From assembly GCA_913009765.1 (NCBI GenBank), contig CAJVYT010000317.1, forward strand, positions 1 through 5,264: 5,264 nucleotides of DNA. Direction: 5' to 3'. The translations under genes and the position numbers were made by a program. The stretch is from an uncultured candidate division Zixibacteria bacterium (lineage in GTDB: Bacteria; Zixibacteria; MSB-5A5; GN15; FEB-12). The notes under the pieces are model-generated. The model did no database searches, was not told the DNA's origin, and saw only the letters and a list, made by a program, of their open reading frames with translations. Each line of letters starts with the position of its first letter. Position 1 is the first letter of the stretch. Below, piece by piece: positions 1-5,149 of this stretch.

Positions 1-45
1 GGTTTCTCGATTTGTCCTGCTATGTTCTTGTATTTTTTTTTTTTT
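1..45. other. Sequencing noise and poly-T before P7 adapter
   Basis: Positions 1-32 match nothing I recognise, and 33-45 is a run of 13 T that abuts the outer end of the Illumina P7 sequence. Read from the other strand this is the poly-A commonly seen when a read runs off the end of an adapter, followed by meaningless late-cycle bases. I infer that this stretch is not genomic. Confidence 0.85.
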
Positions 46-111
46 CAAGCAGAAGACGGCATACGAGATATATCAGTGTGACTGGAGTTCAGACGTGTGC
101 TCTTCCGATCT
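46..111 (+). other. Illumina TruSeq P7 adapter, index 25 (contaminant)
   Basis: The stretch comprises the 24-base P7 flow-cell sequence (46-69), an 8-base index ATATCAGT (70-77), and the 34-base read-2 primer site ending in CTCTTCCGATCT (78-111). The complement of the index is ACTGATAT, which is TruSeq LT index 25 (ACTGAT) plus the fixed AT. I see no mismatch to the known adapter. Genomic sequence therefore starts at about 112. Reading frames that cross this stretch give spurious peptides, including the minus-strand ending RSEEHTSELQSH. Confidence 0.98.
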
Positions 112-200
112 AAAGGTACAATGCGTGACCGTTTTATATATGCCAGGTTGAGAGATTAAAAATCTATATATATAATTGAGACACACCACAGCCTTTCTTT

Positions 201-229
201 TAGGAACAGACAGGAATGTCTGTCCTACC
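201..229 (-). repeat. REP-like hairpin with GTAG foot
   Basis: Arms ACAGACA (206-212) and TGTCTGT (217-223) close a GGAA loop (213-216). The stem extends outward through TAGG/CCTA (201-204 with 224-227), leaving one bulged A at 205. Read on the minus strand, the palindrome is preceded by GGTAG, like the GTAG tetranucleotide at the foot of bacterial REP (repetitive extragenic palindrome) elements. It may equally be a stand-alone hairpin. Only one copy is present here, so the mobile-repeat reading is inferred. Confidence 0.55.
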
Positions 230-269
230 AATAAATCTATCTCTGTATTTACATATATCCATATCTCCT

Positions 270-288
270 CTCCGTGCTTGCCACGGAG
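270..288. repeat. Small inverted repeat, 7-bp stem
   Basis: CTCCGTG (270-276) and CACGGAG (282-288) are perfect complements around a 5-base loop, CTTGC. It lies between the two REP-like elements and has no GTAG foot. There is no T-run on either side, so it does not look like an intrinsic terminator. It may be part of the same composite repeat island. Confidence 0.5.
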
Positions 289-318
289 TTCGGAACAGGA
301 ACAAGACGGCAGTATTTT

Positions 319-384
319 TGTAGGGCGGAAATCTTTAGCATTTCCGCCAACAATGGCAGAACCACTAAAGGGTTCTGCCCTACA
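319..384. repeat. REPIN-like inverted pair of REP-like palindromes
   Basis: Two related units face each other. Unit 1 reads TGTAG, then stem GGCGGAAAT (324-332), loop CTTTAGC (333-339) and stem ATTTCCGCC (340-348). Unit 2, on the minus strand, reads TGTAG, then stem GGCAGAACC, loop CTTTAGT and stem GGTTCTGCC (371-379 paired with 355-363). The outer eight bases TGTAGGGC (319-326) and GCCCTACA (377-384) are perfect complements. The stems differ at three pairs, and each change is matched on the opposite arm. A GTAG foot and head-to-head pairing are the hallmarks of REP doublets (REPINs/BIMEs) mobilised by RAYT (TnpA-REP) transposases. No RAYT gene is in the window. Confidence 0.75.
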
Positions 385-402
385 AGACCGTTTCTGCACT
401 GG

Positions 403-421
403 TTTCCGTCTCCGACGGAAA
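403..421. repeat. Inverted repeat, 8-bp stem and 3-base loop
   Basis: TTTCCGTC (403-410) and GACGGAAA (414-421) are perfect complements around TCC. It closes the palindrome cluster on the right. It has no GTAG foot and no following T-tract, so neither a REP unit nor a terminator is well supported. Confidence 0.5.
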
Positions 422-553
422 GGAGTTTCTGAATATTCGTAAATTTACAGATAACTTGAAGACTTTATTAATAGCAGACACATAGGTCCGCCTCTACGAA
501 AAACTTATAACTTATATAATTATTTAAAATTAGAGCTAACTCCCCTTTTCCCC

Positions 554-1108
554 CTAAAAGTTCAGCATCTCCTGTTCGGATTTTGGTTCTTCAAAAGTCG
601 CCTTGACTCTGTCTAAAAAAGTAATCGTCTCCTCATCACAATAGTCCGATTTTGTCCATGGCAGACGGCAGAACCCTCCGTGAGCGTAAATCATGACAAT
701 CTCGCCATACACACCATCTTTGAGATATACCTTATGCGATTCCTCTTTGTGTGATGCCATTACCAAAGTTGTCGGAGTCAACAATCCGGGGTCAATATTA
801 ACTGTACGAAAAGGGTAATTATCAATATTATCGGAAAACTGTGCCTCAATTTTATAACATGCAGCCTTAATAGAGGTCAGAGAATCACGTGAAATGTTTT
901 TTTCAAATGAGAAAAACCGATGCGAGAGTTTATTTCCCATCTCTTCGGTATAAAGCGGAGCCTGTTCGCACTCAACCTCAAGTGTTTCATACTGAATTTT
1001 GCCAAACTTTCTTTCAAGAACATTCAAAGCATCAGAAAGTGCATCTAATGAAGAATAAATAATTGAGACAATCAGTTTGCCGGGTGGAGGTTGTTTTATA
1101 CGAGCCAT
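554..1108 (-). CDS. DUF4416 family protein
   Basis: The gene encodes 184 residues, about the usual length for this family of small cytoplasmic proteins of unknown function. Recognisable family blocks in order: an N-terminal P-x-KLIVSIIYSS strand (9-20), FGKIQYET (35-42), YTEEMG with RFFSFE (53-69), NIDPG (104-108), LVMASHKEESHKVYL (115-129), DGVYGEI (131-137) and LPWTKSDY (149-156). There is no signal peptide or membrane segment. I chose the ATG at 1106-1108 because family similarity starts there. A GTG 27 codons upstream (1187-1189) would add residues unlike the family. No Shine-Dalgarno is evident, which is common in FCB bacteria. It is transcribed away from the secreted-protein genes. Family assignment is from recognised sequence pattern. 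Biochemical role is unknown. Confidence 0.87.
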   Translation of the reverse strand: MARIKQPPPGKLIVSIIYSSLDALSDALNVLERKFGKIQYETLEVECEQAPLYTEEMGNKLSHRFFSFEKNISRDSLTSIKAACYKIEAQFSDNIDNYPFRTVNIDPGLLTPTTLVMASHKEESHKVYLKDGVYGEIVMIYAHGGFCRLPWTKSDYCDEETITFLDRVKATFEEPKSEQEMLNF

Positions 1109-1220
1109 AGCAAATGAGTAAAATATTTCTAAACTAAAATCAACAAAAAGATTGTGTCCTTTTATTTTTCTATAAATACTTAAGCCCACAATTTAAAAAT
1201 ATAAATAGATAAAATATTTG

Positions 1221-1249
1221 TTGACAATACTGTACATTTAATATAACAT
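1221..1249 (+). promoter_or_regulatory. Sigma70-like promoter for the exported-protein genes
   Basis: A perfect -35 box TTGACA (1221-1226) is followed after 17 bases by TAACAT (1244-1249, four of six consensus positions). An overlapping TATAAC (1242-1247, five of six) has a 15-base spacer. Transcription would start near 1256 and leave a leader of about 240 bases before the start codon at 1498. Members of Bacteroidota proper often use a different -33/-7 promoter. A classical TTGACA would fit a non-Bacteroidota FCB lineage, or could be chance in AT-rich DNA. Confidence 0.5.
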
Positions 1250-1261
1250 TATTATCGCTAG

Positions 1262-1295
1262 GGTGAAGTTAAGGGGGGCACACTTTAATTTTACC
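1262..1295 (+). promoter_or_regulatory. Leader hairpin at predicted 5' end of transcript
   Basis: As RNA, 1262-1273 can pair with 1284-1295 to give about 12 pairs, three of them G-U, around the loop GGGGGCACAC. It begins within about ten bases of the inferred transcription start, so it could protect or regulate the leader. The loop's G-run could pair with a C-rich partner elsewhere. It matches no riboswitch class I know. Confidence 0.35.
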
Positions 1296-1333
1296 ACCAA
1301 TAAAAAACTAAATAAAATGATAAAAAGAAGTTA

Positions 1334-1343
1334 TATCCGGATA
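1334..1343. promoter_or_regulatory. Perfect 10-base palindrome TATCCGGATA, possible operator
   Basis: TATCCGGATA is a perfect 10-base palindrome, and one of the few GC-containing spots in an AT-rich leader. It has no loop, so it is poorly suited to an RNA hairpin. It could bind a dimeric regulator downstream of the promoter. There is no second copy in the window, so operator function is speculative. Confidence 0.25.
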
Positions 1344-1484
1344 GCTTTTACTAGTTAGTAATGTAGTTATAATTATAATAATTTTTCTGTCATGGAGGTG
1401 GTACATAAGAAAAACATGTAATGCGTGGCAACTCTGTCACAATAAATAAACTAAATCTAATAATTTAATGTTAATCAACTTTAT

Positions 1485-1488
1485 GGAG
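1485..1488 (+). promoter_or_regulatory. Ribosome binding site GGAG, sets start at 1498
   Basis: GGAG lies nine bases before the ATG at 1498 and is followed by an AT-rich spacer ending TAATA. The next gene has GGAG at exactly the same distance and the same TAATA spacer ending. This favours 1498 over the in-frame ATGs at 1468 and 1483, and the protein then starts with a clean signal peptide. Confidence 0.7.
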
Positions 1489-1497
1489 AATTTAATA

Positions 1498-3357
1498 ATG
1501 AAGTTTTCTTTTAGAAATTTATTGATGTTAATAGTGTTTATATCCGTACTCTTAGGATCTAATGTTTTTGCAGTAGTTGAAGGCGTAAGAGTATCAACGC
1601 CGGACACTTGCTGGTATACAGGAAATTTTATAGATGTACCAATTAATCTTAATTGGACAAAATGGGGTAAATTTAAAAGTTATTGTCCAGAAACTATATA
1701 CTCTGTCCCAAATGATCCGGCAACAAATACAAATCGATGTAAGGAATGGAATGCTCCGACATCGGAAATGTATTCATTTCAAATGGAATTTTCTTTTGAT
1801 TCTTACCGTATGAACGCAGTTACCGCAACTGGTTCGGAGATAATCGGAGATTGGCCTCCACTATATTTTGAAATTAATAACAATGCAGGAACAATTAAAA
1901 TTTCCGGGGCCAATGTAAATCCAATTGATCTAAGTAGATTCAATAACAATCCTACCGAATTGATCAAAGTTGGATTTCTTATTTCTGGATCCCCCGGAAA
2001 TAATACGGACTTTGAACTTGTTTCATTCCAATATAATGAAGTAGATCCTTTATATGTCTATTGGGGAAATAATGATGTAAATGGATACGAAGATGCCAAA
2101 TCTATTGGTAATCTTATGATTTGTGAACGTGAGTATTTAAGTGGTAAAATTACGTACAGTGCCAACAAAACGCCAATTTGTGATGCCGATGTCACTTTGG
2201 TCTATTACCCTGATGCAGATGTACCTGATGCTCCTGCAATAGATAACAAAACGGTTAAAACGAGCTGTGAATCTAGTTGTGAAGATGATTGTCGTGGTTC
2301 GTATATGATTACTGATATAGTAGACGGTTATAACTATTGTCTTTCTGCTTGGAAGGATGATCAGTACGATAACGCAATCACAGCTTTCGATGCATCACTT
2401 ATTTCCCGTTATGTCGTTGATATGCTTAACCTTAATAATAGTCAACTAATGGCTGCTGATGTCTCAGGAGATGGAACTGTTTCAGCTTTTGATGCTTCAT
2501 TGATATTACGTTATCTTGTTGGTAGGTTACCTGACCAACCGTATTTCCCTAATAAGGCATATGCTCATACAAACTGGATTTTCTTTGCTGATGATTATGA
2601 AAGTGATATGACAGAAATCTGTTTTAATCCACTTATAAGATCTTACAACAATCAAGATTTTCAAGCTATGATTCTTGGTGATGTCTCGGGTAATTGGGGT
2701 ATGTCTTCTGCGGGAAAAATTAATGCCCAAAAAGAAAATACCTTTCAATTGAAAGTTGCTTCTATAACTTCAGAAGAAACAGTATATGAACTTAGGTCAA
2801 CTCGTTCCAATGTTTATGGATGTCAGTTTGATATTGTCATCCCTGAACAGACTTCAGATGTTAAAGTACTCAATAACAACGGTTGGAGTTTTGAAACAAA
2901 TAAATCGGATAGAACTATTCGCGTTGCCGGAGCAGGAGCAATATCTATTTCCGATAATGTAATAGCCGAAATAATTGTTAATCAAACTTCAGATATGAAT
3001 ATTTCTATTGAAAATATGGTGGTTAACGAATCAAAAGTGTTAGGTTCAATTAGTTCTTCAAATCCTGATGGTGTCCCGTCAGGCTTTTCACTCTTTGATG
3101 CGTACCCTAATCCATTCAACCCCGAAACTAACATCTCATTTTCATTGGCTACAAAAACTAAACTTGAATTAATTGTATATAATCTTGTTGGTCAAAAGAT
3201 AAAGACAATTGTCTCGGGTGAATTTGAAGCCGGTGCCCACTACGTTCGTTGGGACGGTACAAATGAATCTAATGAGAAAGTATCTTCGGGCATATATTTC
3301 TATCGTTTAGAAACATCTTCATTTACTCAAACGAAGAAAATGGTTGTTCTGAAATAA
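1498..3357 (+). CDS. T9SS-exported protein with cohesin-like and dockerin domains
   Basis: The gene encodes 619 residues from the ATG with the best ribosome-binding site. Residues 1-25 are a signal peptide (MKFSFRN, hydrophobic core, cleavage after NVFA). Residues about 29-180 form a cohesin-like beta domain (VPINL, FQMEFSFDSY, TIKISGA, ELIKVGFLISG). Residues 213-286 resemble a carboxypeptidase-regulatory-like Ig domain (LSGKITYS, DADVTLVYY). Residues 287-343 are a dockerin pair with calcium loops at D287-Q289-D291-D298 and D321-S323-D325-D332. After GDVSGNWG (394-401) comes a second cohesin-like domain (about 404-520). Residues 527-619 are a T9SS type A sorting domain with YPNPFNP, SGIYFYRL and terminal KKMVVLK. 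Eleven cysteines include a C-x3-C-x3-C cluster (257, 261, 265). No catalytic domain is visible. It is probably exported and anchored or released by T9SS as a structural or scaffold protein. Dockerin and T9SS calls are firm. The cohesin calls rest on pattern only. Confidence 0.85.
   Translation: MKFSFRNLLMLIVFISVLLGSNVFAVVEGVRVSTPDTCWYTGNFIDVPINLNWTKWGKFKSYCPETIYSVPNDPATNTNRCKEWNAPTSEMYSFQMEFSFDSYRMNAVTATGSEIIGDWPPLYFEINNNAGTIKISGANVNPIDLSRFNNNPTELIKVGFLISGSPGNNTDFELVSFQYNEVDPLYVYWGNNDVNGYEDAKSIGNLMICEREYLSGKITYSANKTPICDADVTLVYYPDADVPDAPAIDNKTVKTSCESSCEDDCRGSYMITDIVDGYNYCLSAWKDDQYDNAITAFDASLISRYVVDMLNLNNSQLMAADVSGDGTVSAFDASLILRYLVGRLPDQPYFPNKAYAHTNWIFFADDYESDMTEICFNPLIRSYNNQDFQAMILGDVSGNWGMSSAGKINAQKENTFQLKVASITSEETVYELRSTRSNVYGCQFDIVIPEQTSDVKVLNNNGWSFETNKSDRTIRVAGAGAISISDNVIAEIIVNQTSDMNISIENMVVNESKVLGSISSSNPDGVPSGFSLFDAYPNPFNPETNISFSLATKTKLELIVYNLVGQKIKTIVSGEFEAGAHYVRWDGTNESNEKVSSGIYFYRLETSSFTQTKKMVVLK
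2356..2526 (+). other. Dockerin type I segment, two duplicated EF-hand-like repeats
   Basis: Two repeats of the AFDASL-I-RY-V type are spaced 34 residues apart. The DNA is also visibly duplicated: cagcttt-cgatg-catca at 2381 and cagctttt-gatg-cttca at 2483, an offset of 102 bases. The second calcium loop has Asp, Ser, Asp, Thr and Asp at positions 1, 3, 5, 7 and 12. The first has Gln at position 3 and Ala at 7, so it may bind calcium less tightly. Dockerins bind cohesin domains with calcium-dependent folding. Confidence 0.8.
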
Positions 3358-3373
3358 AGTTAACCGCCGAAAC

Positions 3374-3399
3374 AAGGGACAACAACTTTGTTGTCCCTT
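3374..3399 (+). terminator. Strong intergenic hairpin, terminator or attenuator
   Basis: AAGGGACAACAA (3374-3385) and TTGTTGTCCCTT (3388-3399) are perfect complements, giving 10 to 12 base pairs with a small loop, 16 bases after the stop codon. Only a weak TTATT follows, not a solid T-run. The next start codon is 21 bases on, leaving no room for a separate promoter. This could be a leaky terminator or a stability element that sets a lower level for the second gene. Confidence 0.65.
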
Positions 3400-3407
3400 A
3401 TTAAAAT

Positions 3408-3411
3408 GGAG
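3408..3411 (+). promoter_or_regulatory. Ribosome binding site GGAG, sets start at 3421
   Basis: GGAG lies nine bases before the ATG at 3421, with a spacer ending TAATA exactly as in the preceding gene. It favours 3421 over the in-frame ATG at 3427, which would be 15 bases away. The shared layout supports joint evolution or regulation of the two genes. Confidence 0.65.
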
Positions 3412-3420
3412 TAAATAATA

Positions 3421-4170
3421 ATGACAATGTTAAAAATAATCTTTATGATTTTTCTTTTGATTCAGACAAGTGCTTTTTCCTCTGAAATTGGGTTGAACTT
3501 CTCTTTCTACAATAATAATGATACCCTATACGGAGACATTACACTCGAAAATTTTCAAAACTACCCGGATCGTATCTATAGTACTGAAATAACTTTTGAG
3601 TTTGATCCAACTGTCATTTTATTAGATACCATTATTTTCGATAGCTCTATTTTTGAACAATGGAGTAATCTATATTCTATTGATAATGAAACAGGTATCT
3701 GTATTGTAGTAGGCTCGGGTATTACTGCTATAGAAACACAAGGTAGAATGGTGAGCTTAACCTTTTCTGTCTTAGATACTAATATTTTTGTAAACCCTGA
3801 AGATTATATCACACTTACTCAATTTGTACTAAATGAAGATGTTCTCTACCCAATTCCTACTGATATTATTGAACAGTTAAATAACCTACCTCAGGATTTT
3901 ACTCTCAAACAAAATTATCCGAATCCTTTTAATCCAACTACTACCATAGAGTTTTCACTTAATCGTAAAACTGATGTAAAACTTTCCATTTACAATATGA
4001 TGGGACAAAGCGTAAAAACATTACAACAAGGTAAACTGGCTGCCGGCACATATTCCTATATATGGGACGGTCGTAATCAATTAAATCAAAAAATCGCAAG
4101 CGGTACATATCTATATCAATTACAAACCGACGAGAGGGTACTTGTAAATAAAATGATTTTACTAAAATAA
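3421..4170 (+). CDS. T9SS-exported cohesin-like protein
   Basis: The gene encodes 249 residues. Residues 1-20 are a signal peptide (MTMLKIIFMIFLLIQTSAFS). Residues about 22-148 look like one cohesin-like beta-sandwich: LYGDITLEN (37-44), IYSTEITFEFDPTVI (52-66), TGICIVVGSGI (91-101) and GRMVSLTFSVL (108-118) follow the cohesin rhythm of a DP-containing strand, a G-x-I strand and an LTF strand. Residues 158-249 are a T9SS type A sorting domain with YPNPFNPTTTIEFSL (166-180), GQSVKTL, IWDGRNQ, SGTYLYQL and terminal NKMILLK. This domain is clearly homologous to the C-terminus of the preceding gene's protein. There is no dockerin and no enzymatic motif. The gene lies 63 bases after its neighbour in the same direction, beyond a hairpin, and is probably cotranscribed. 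It could be a surface partner for the dockerin of that neighbour. That pairing is inference. Confidence 0.85.
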   Translation: MTMLKIIFMIFLLIQTSAFSSEIGLNFSFYNNNDTLYGDITLENFQNYPDRIYSTEITFEFDPTVILLDTIIFDSSIFEQWSNLYSIDNETGICIVVGSGITAIETQGRMVSLTFSVLDTNIFVNPEDYITLTQFVLNEDVLYPIPTDIIEQLNNLPQDFTLKQNYPNPFNPTTTIEFSLNRKTDVKLSIYNMMGQSVKTLQQGKLAAGTYSYIWDGRNQLNQKIASGTYLYQLQTDERVLVNKMILLK

Positions 4171-4268
4171 TAATTTTTCACAAAAAACTATTCTTCCAAT
4201 GACAGCTGATGTTAAATTGTCATGTTTTATAGTAATGTCTCCTATGAAAATATCACCATAAACTTCAT

Positions 4269-4285
4269 GTTTTAAATTTTAAAAC
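4269..4285 (+). terminator. Weak AT-rich hairpin, possible terminator
   Basis: GTTTTAA (4269-4275) pairs with TTAAAAC (4279-4285) around a 3-base loop, and a T-rich stretch follows (4286-4302). It lies about 100 bases after the stop of the second exported-protein gene and could end that transcript. An all-A/T stem apart from one G-C pair is weak, so this is tentative. Confidence 0.3.
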
Positions 4286-4400
4286 TTTCCTTTTTACTTT
4301 TATTAATCGATACTACTCTAACAGGTGTCTAATGGTTAGGCATACTTGGTTGAAAAATAGAATGGAACACCCTTCACCTCTTGTTTTAGGGTGACAAGTA

Positions 4401-4406
4401 AAAGGA
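4401..4406 (+). promoter_or_regulatory. Ribosome binding site AAAGGA for murA
   Basis: AAAGGA sits five bases before the ATG at 4412. It supports that start over the in-frame GTG at 4391, which has no comparable site. Confidence 0.55.
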
Positions 4407-4411
4407 TTACG

Positions 4412-5091
4412 ATGGATAAATTTATTATAAAAGGTGCAAAGACTCTCAAAGGGTCACTAAAAGTTGAAGGTTCCAAAAATGCTGCTCTGCCGATTATCTT
4501 TGCTACTCTCCTGATAAAAAAAGGCGAAACAACAATAACAAATATCCCCCCTCTGCGTGATATTTTTACTGCTATCAAAGTGCTTGAATATCTGGGTGCC
4601 AAGGTCAACTATGATATTGATGCCCACGTAATGACTGTCGATGCATCATATGTTCATCAATATACTGCTCCGTACGAACTGATGCGTCAAATGCGGGCAT
4701 CATTTTTGGTTTTAGGTCCGATTTTAGTCCGAATGGGAGAGGCTCAAGTATCGCTTCCCGGTGGATGCGTCCTTGGCTCTCGACCGGTTGATTTTATTAT
4801 TGAAGGATTTCAAAAACTGGGAGCAACAGTTACTGAAAAAAAGGGATATGTTATTGCCGAAGCTAAAAAACTGAACGGCGGGAAAATATATTTTGACAGA
4901 CCATCACACACCGGAACTGAAAATATTCTCTATGGTGCTGTCAATGCAAAAGGAAAAACTGAAATTTTTAATGCCGCCTGCGATCCGGAAATTGTCGATG
5001 TTGCCAAGTTTCTCAACAAAGCAGGGGCAAAAATCAAAGGTGCCGGAACACCTCATATCGTTATTGAACCTGTTAAAGAACTCAAAGCAAT
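4412..5091 (+). CDS. murA: UDP-N-acetylglucosamine 1-carboxyvinyltransferase MurA, 3'-truncated
   Basis: MurA catalyses the first committed step of peptidoglycan synthesis in the cytoplasm, transferring enolpyruvate from phosphoenolpyruvate to UDP-GlcNAc. Visible landmarks are GSKNAALPI with K22 and N23, R95 in MRASF, the active-site loop LPGGCVLGSRPVD with C119 (E. coli Cys115) and R124, and EIVDVAKFLNKAGAKI (193-208). The catalytic Cys, rather than Asp, is the form normally inhibited by fosfomycin. The ATG at 4412 is chosen because MDKFIIKGA is the family N-terminus and AAAGGA lies five bases upstream. A GTG at 4391 would add seven non-family residues. About 226 genuine residues are present of about 420. 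The C-terminal half, including the catalytic Asp305 equivalent, is missing because the contig enters adapter at 5092. The apparent final residues RKSVV and the TAG stop are adapter-encoded. Confidence 0.97.
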
Positions 5092-5149
5092 AGATCGGAA
5101 GAGCGTCGTGTAGGGAAAGAGTGTAGATCTCGGTGGTCGCCGTAGCATT
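5092..5149 (-). other. Illumina TruSeq universal (P5) adapter (contaminant)
   Basis: These 58 bases are the reverse complement of the TruSeq universal adapter, starting AGATCGGAAGAGCGTCGTG and running through GTGTAGATCTCGG to the P5 end. I see one difference: G at 5145, where the adapter has T. Genomic sequence therefore ends at about 5091. The minus-strand frame through here yields a peptide containing TEIYTLSLHDALPI, a signature of this adapter in contaminated protein databases. Confidence 0.98.

Larger units (their letters stand above)
112..553. other. Intergenic region with palindrome cluster, no convincing gene
   Basis: This stretch of about 440 bases holds no credible coding sequence. 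The open frames across it (176-442 on plus, and one on minus reaching into the adapter) run straight through palindromes and resemble no protein family I know. At least four inverted repeats lie between 201 and 421 and are listed separately. The rest is AT-rich filler, including a TA-repeat stretch near 170-176 and an AT-rich segment at 500-540 just beyond the DUF4416 stop. I see no tRNA or rRNA. Confidence 0.75.
1109..1497. other. Divergent intergenic region and long leader
   Basis: These 389 bases separate the minus-strand DUF4416 gene from the plus-strand exported-protein gene. They hold a plus-strand promoter candidate, a leader hairpin, a 10-base palindrome and a ribosome-binding site, each listed separately. 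A minus-strand promoter must also lie here, but the AT-rich sequence offers only weak matches. Two very short frames (1392-1421 and 1421-1468) are discussed under findings. I see no tRNA and no riboswitch class that I can name. Confidence 0.7.
4171..4411. other. AT-rich intergenic region before murA
   Basis: These 241 bases hold no gene I can support. They contain weak inverted repeats: ATGACA/TGTCAT (4199-4204 with 4218-4223), the AT-only hairpin listed separately, and a leader hairpin CACCCT/AGGGTG (4368-4373 with 4388-4393). The murA promoter must lie here if murA is not read from upstream, but I find no pair of boxes good enough to name. Confidence 0.6.

Noticed and set aside
73..399. Minus-strand frame of 108 codons
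   Set aside because: Its C-terminal residues are encoded by the Illumina P7 adapter, and the rest runs across palindromic repeats with no family resemblance.
176..442. Plus-strand frame of 88 codons
   Set aside because: It translates the palindrome cluster, has no ribosome-binding site, and shows no protein-like pattern.
112..553. CRISPR array or tRNA in the repeat-rich left region
   Set aside because: The repeats are palindromes of differing sequence without regular spacers. No cloverleaf or T-loop sequence is visible.
1259..1266. TAGGGTGA shared with 4387-4394 in the murA leader
   Set aside because: Only eight bases are shared and the flanks differ. Chance is the simplest explanation.
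1468..1497. Upstream start of the 619-residue protein at 1468
   Set aside because: It would add ten residues before a clean signal peptide, and the GGAG at 1485 is placed for the ATG at 1498.
2527..2748. Minus-strand frame inside the dockerin-containing gene
   Set aside because: It is a shadow of a long, well-supported gene on the other strand.
4336..4608. Minus-strand frame of 90 codons over the murA start
   Set aside because: It overlaps the conserved MurA N-terminus on the opposite strand and resembles nothing known.
4893..5093. Alternate plus-strand frame within murA
   Set aside because: It lies in another frame of a gene with clear MurA motifs.
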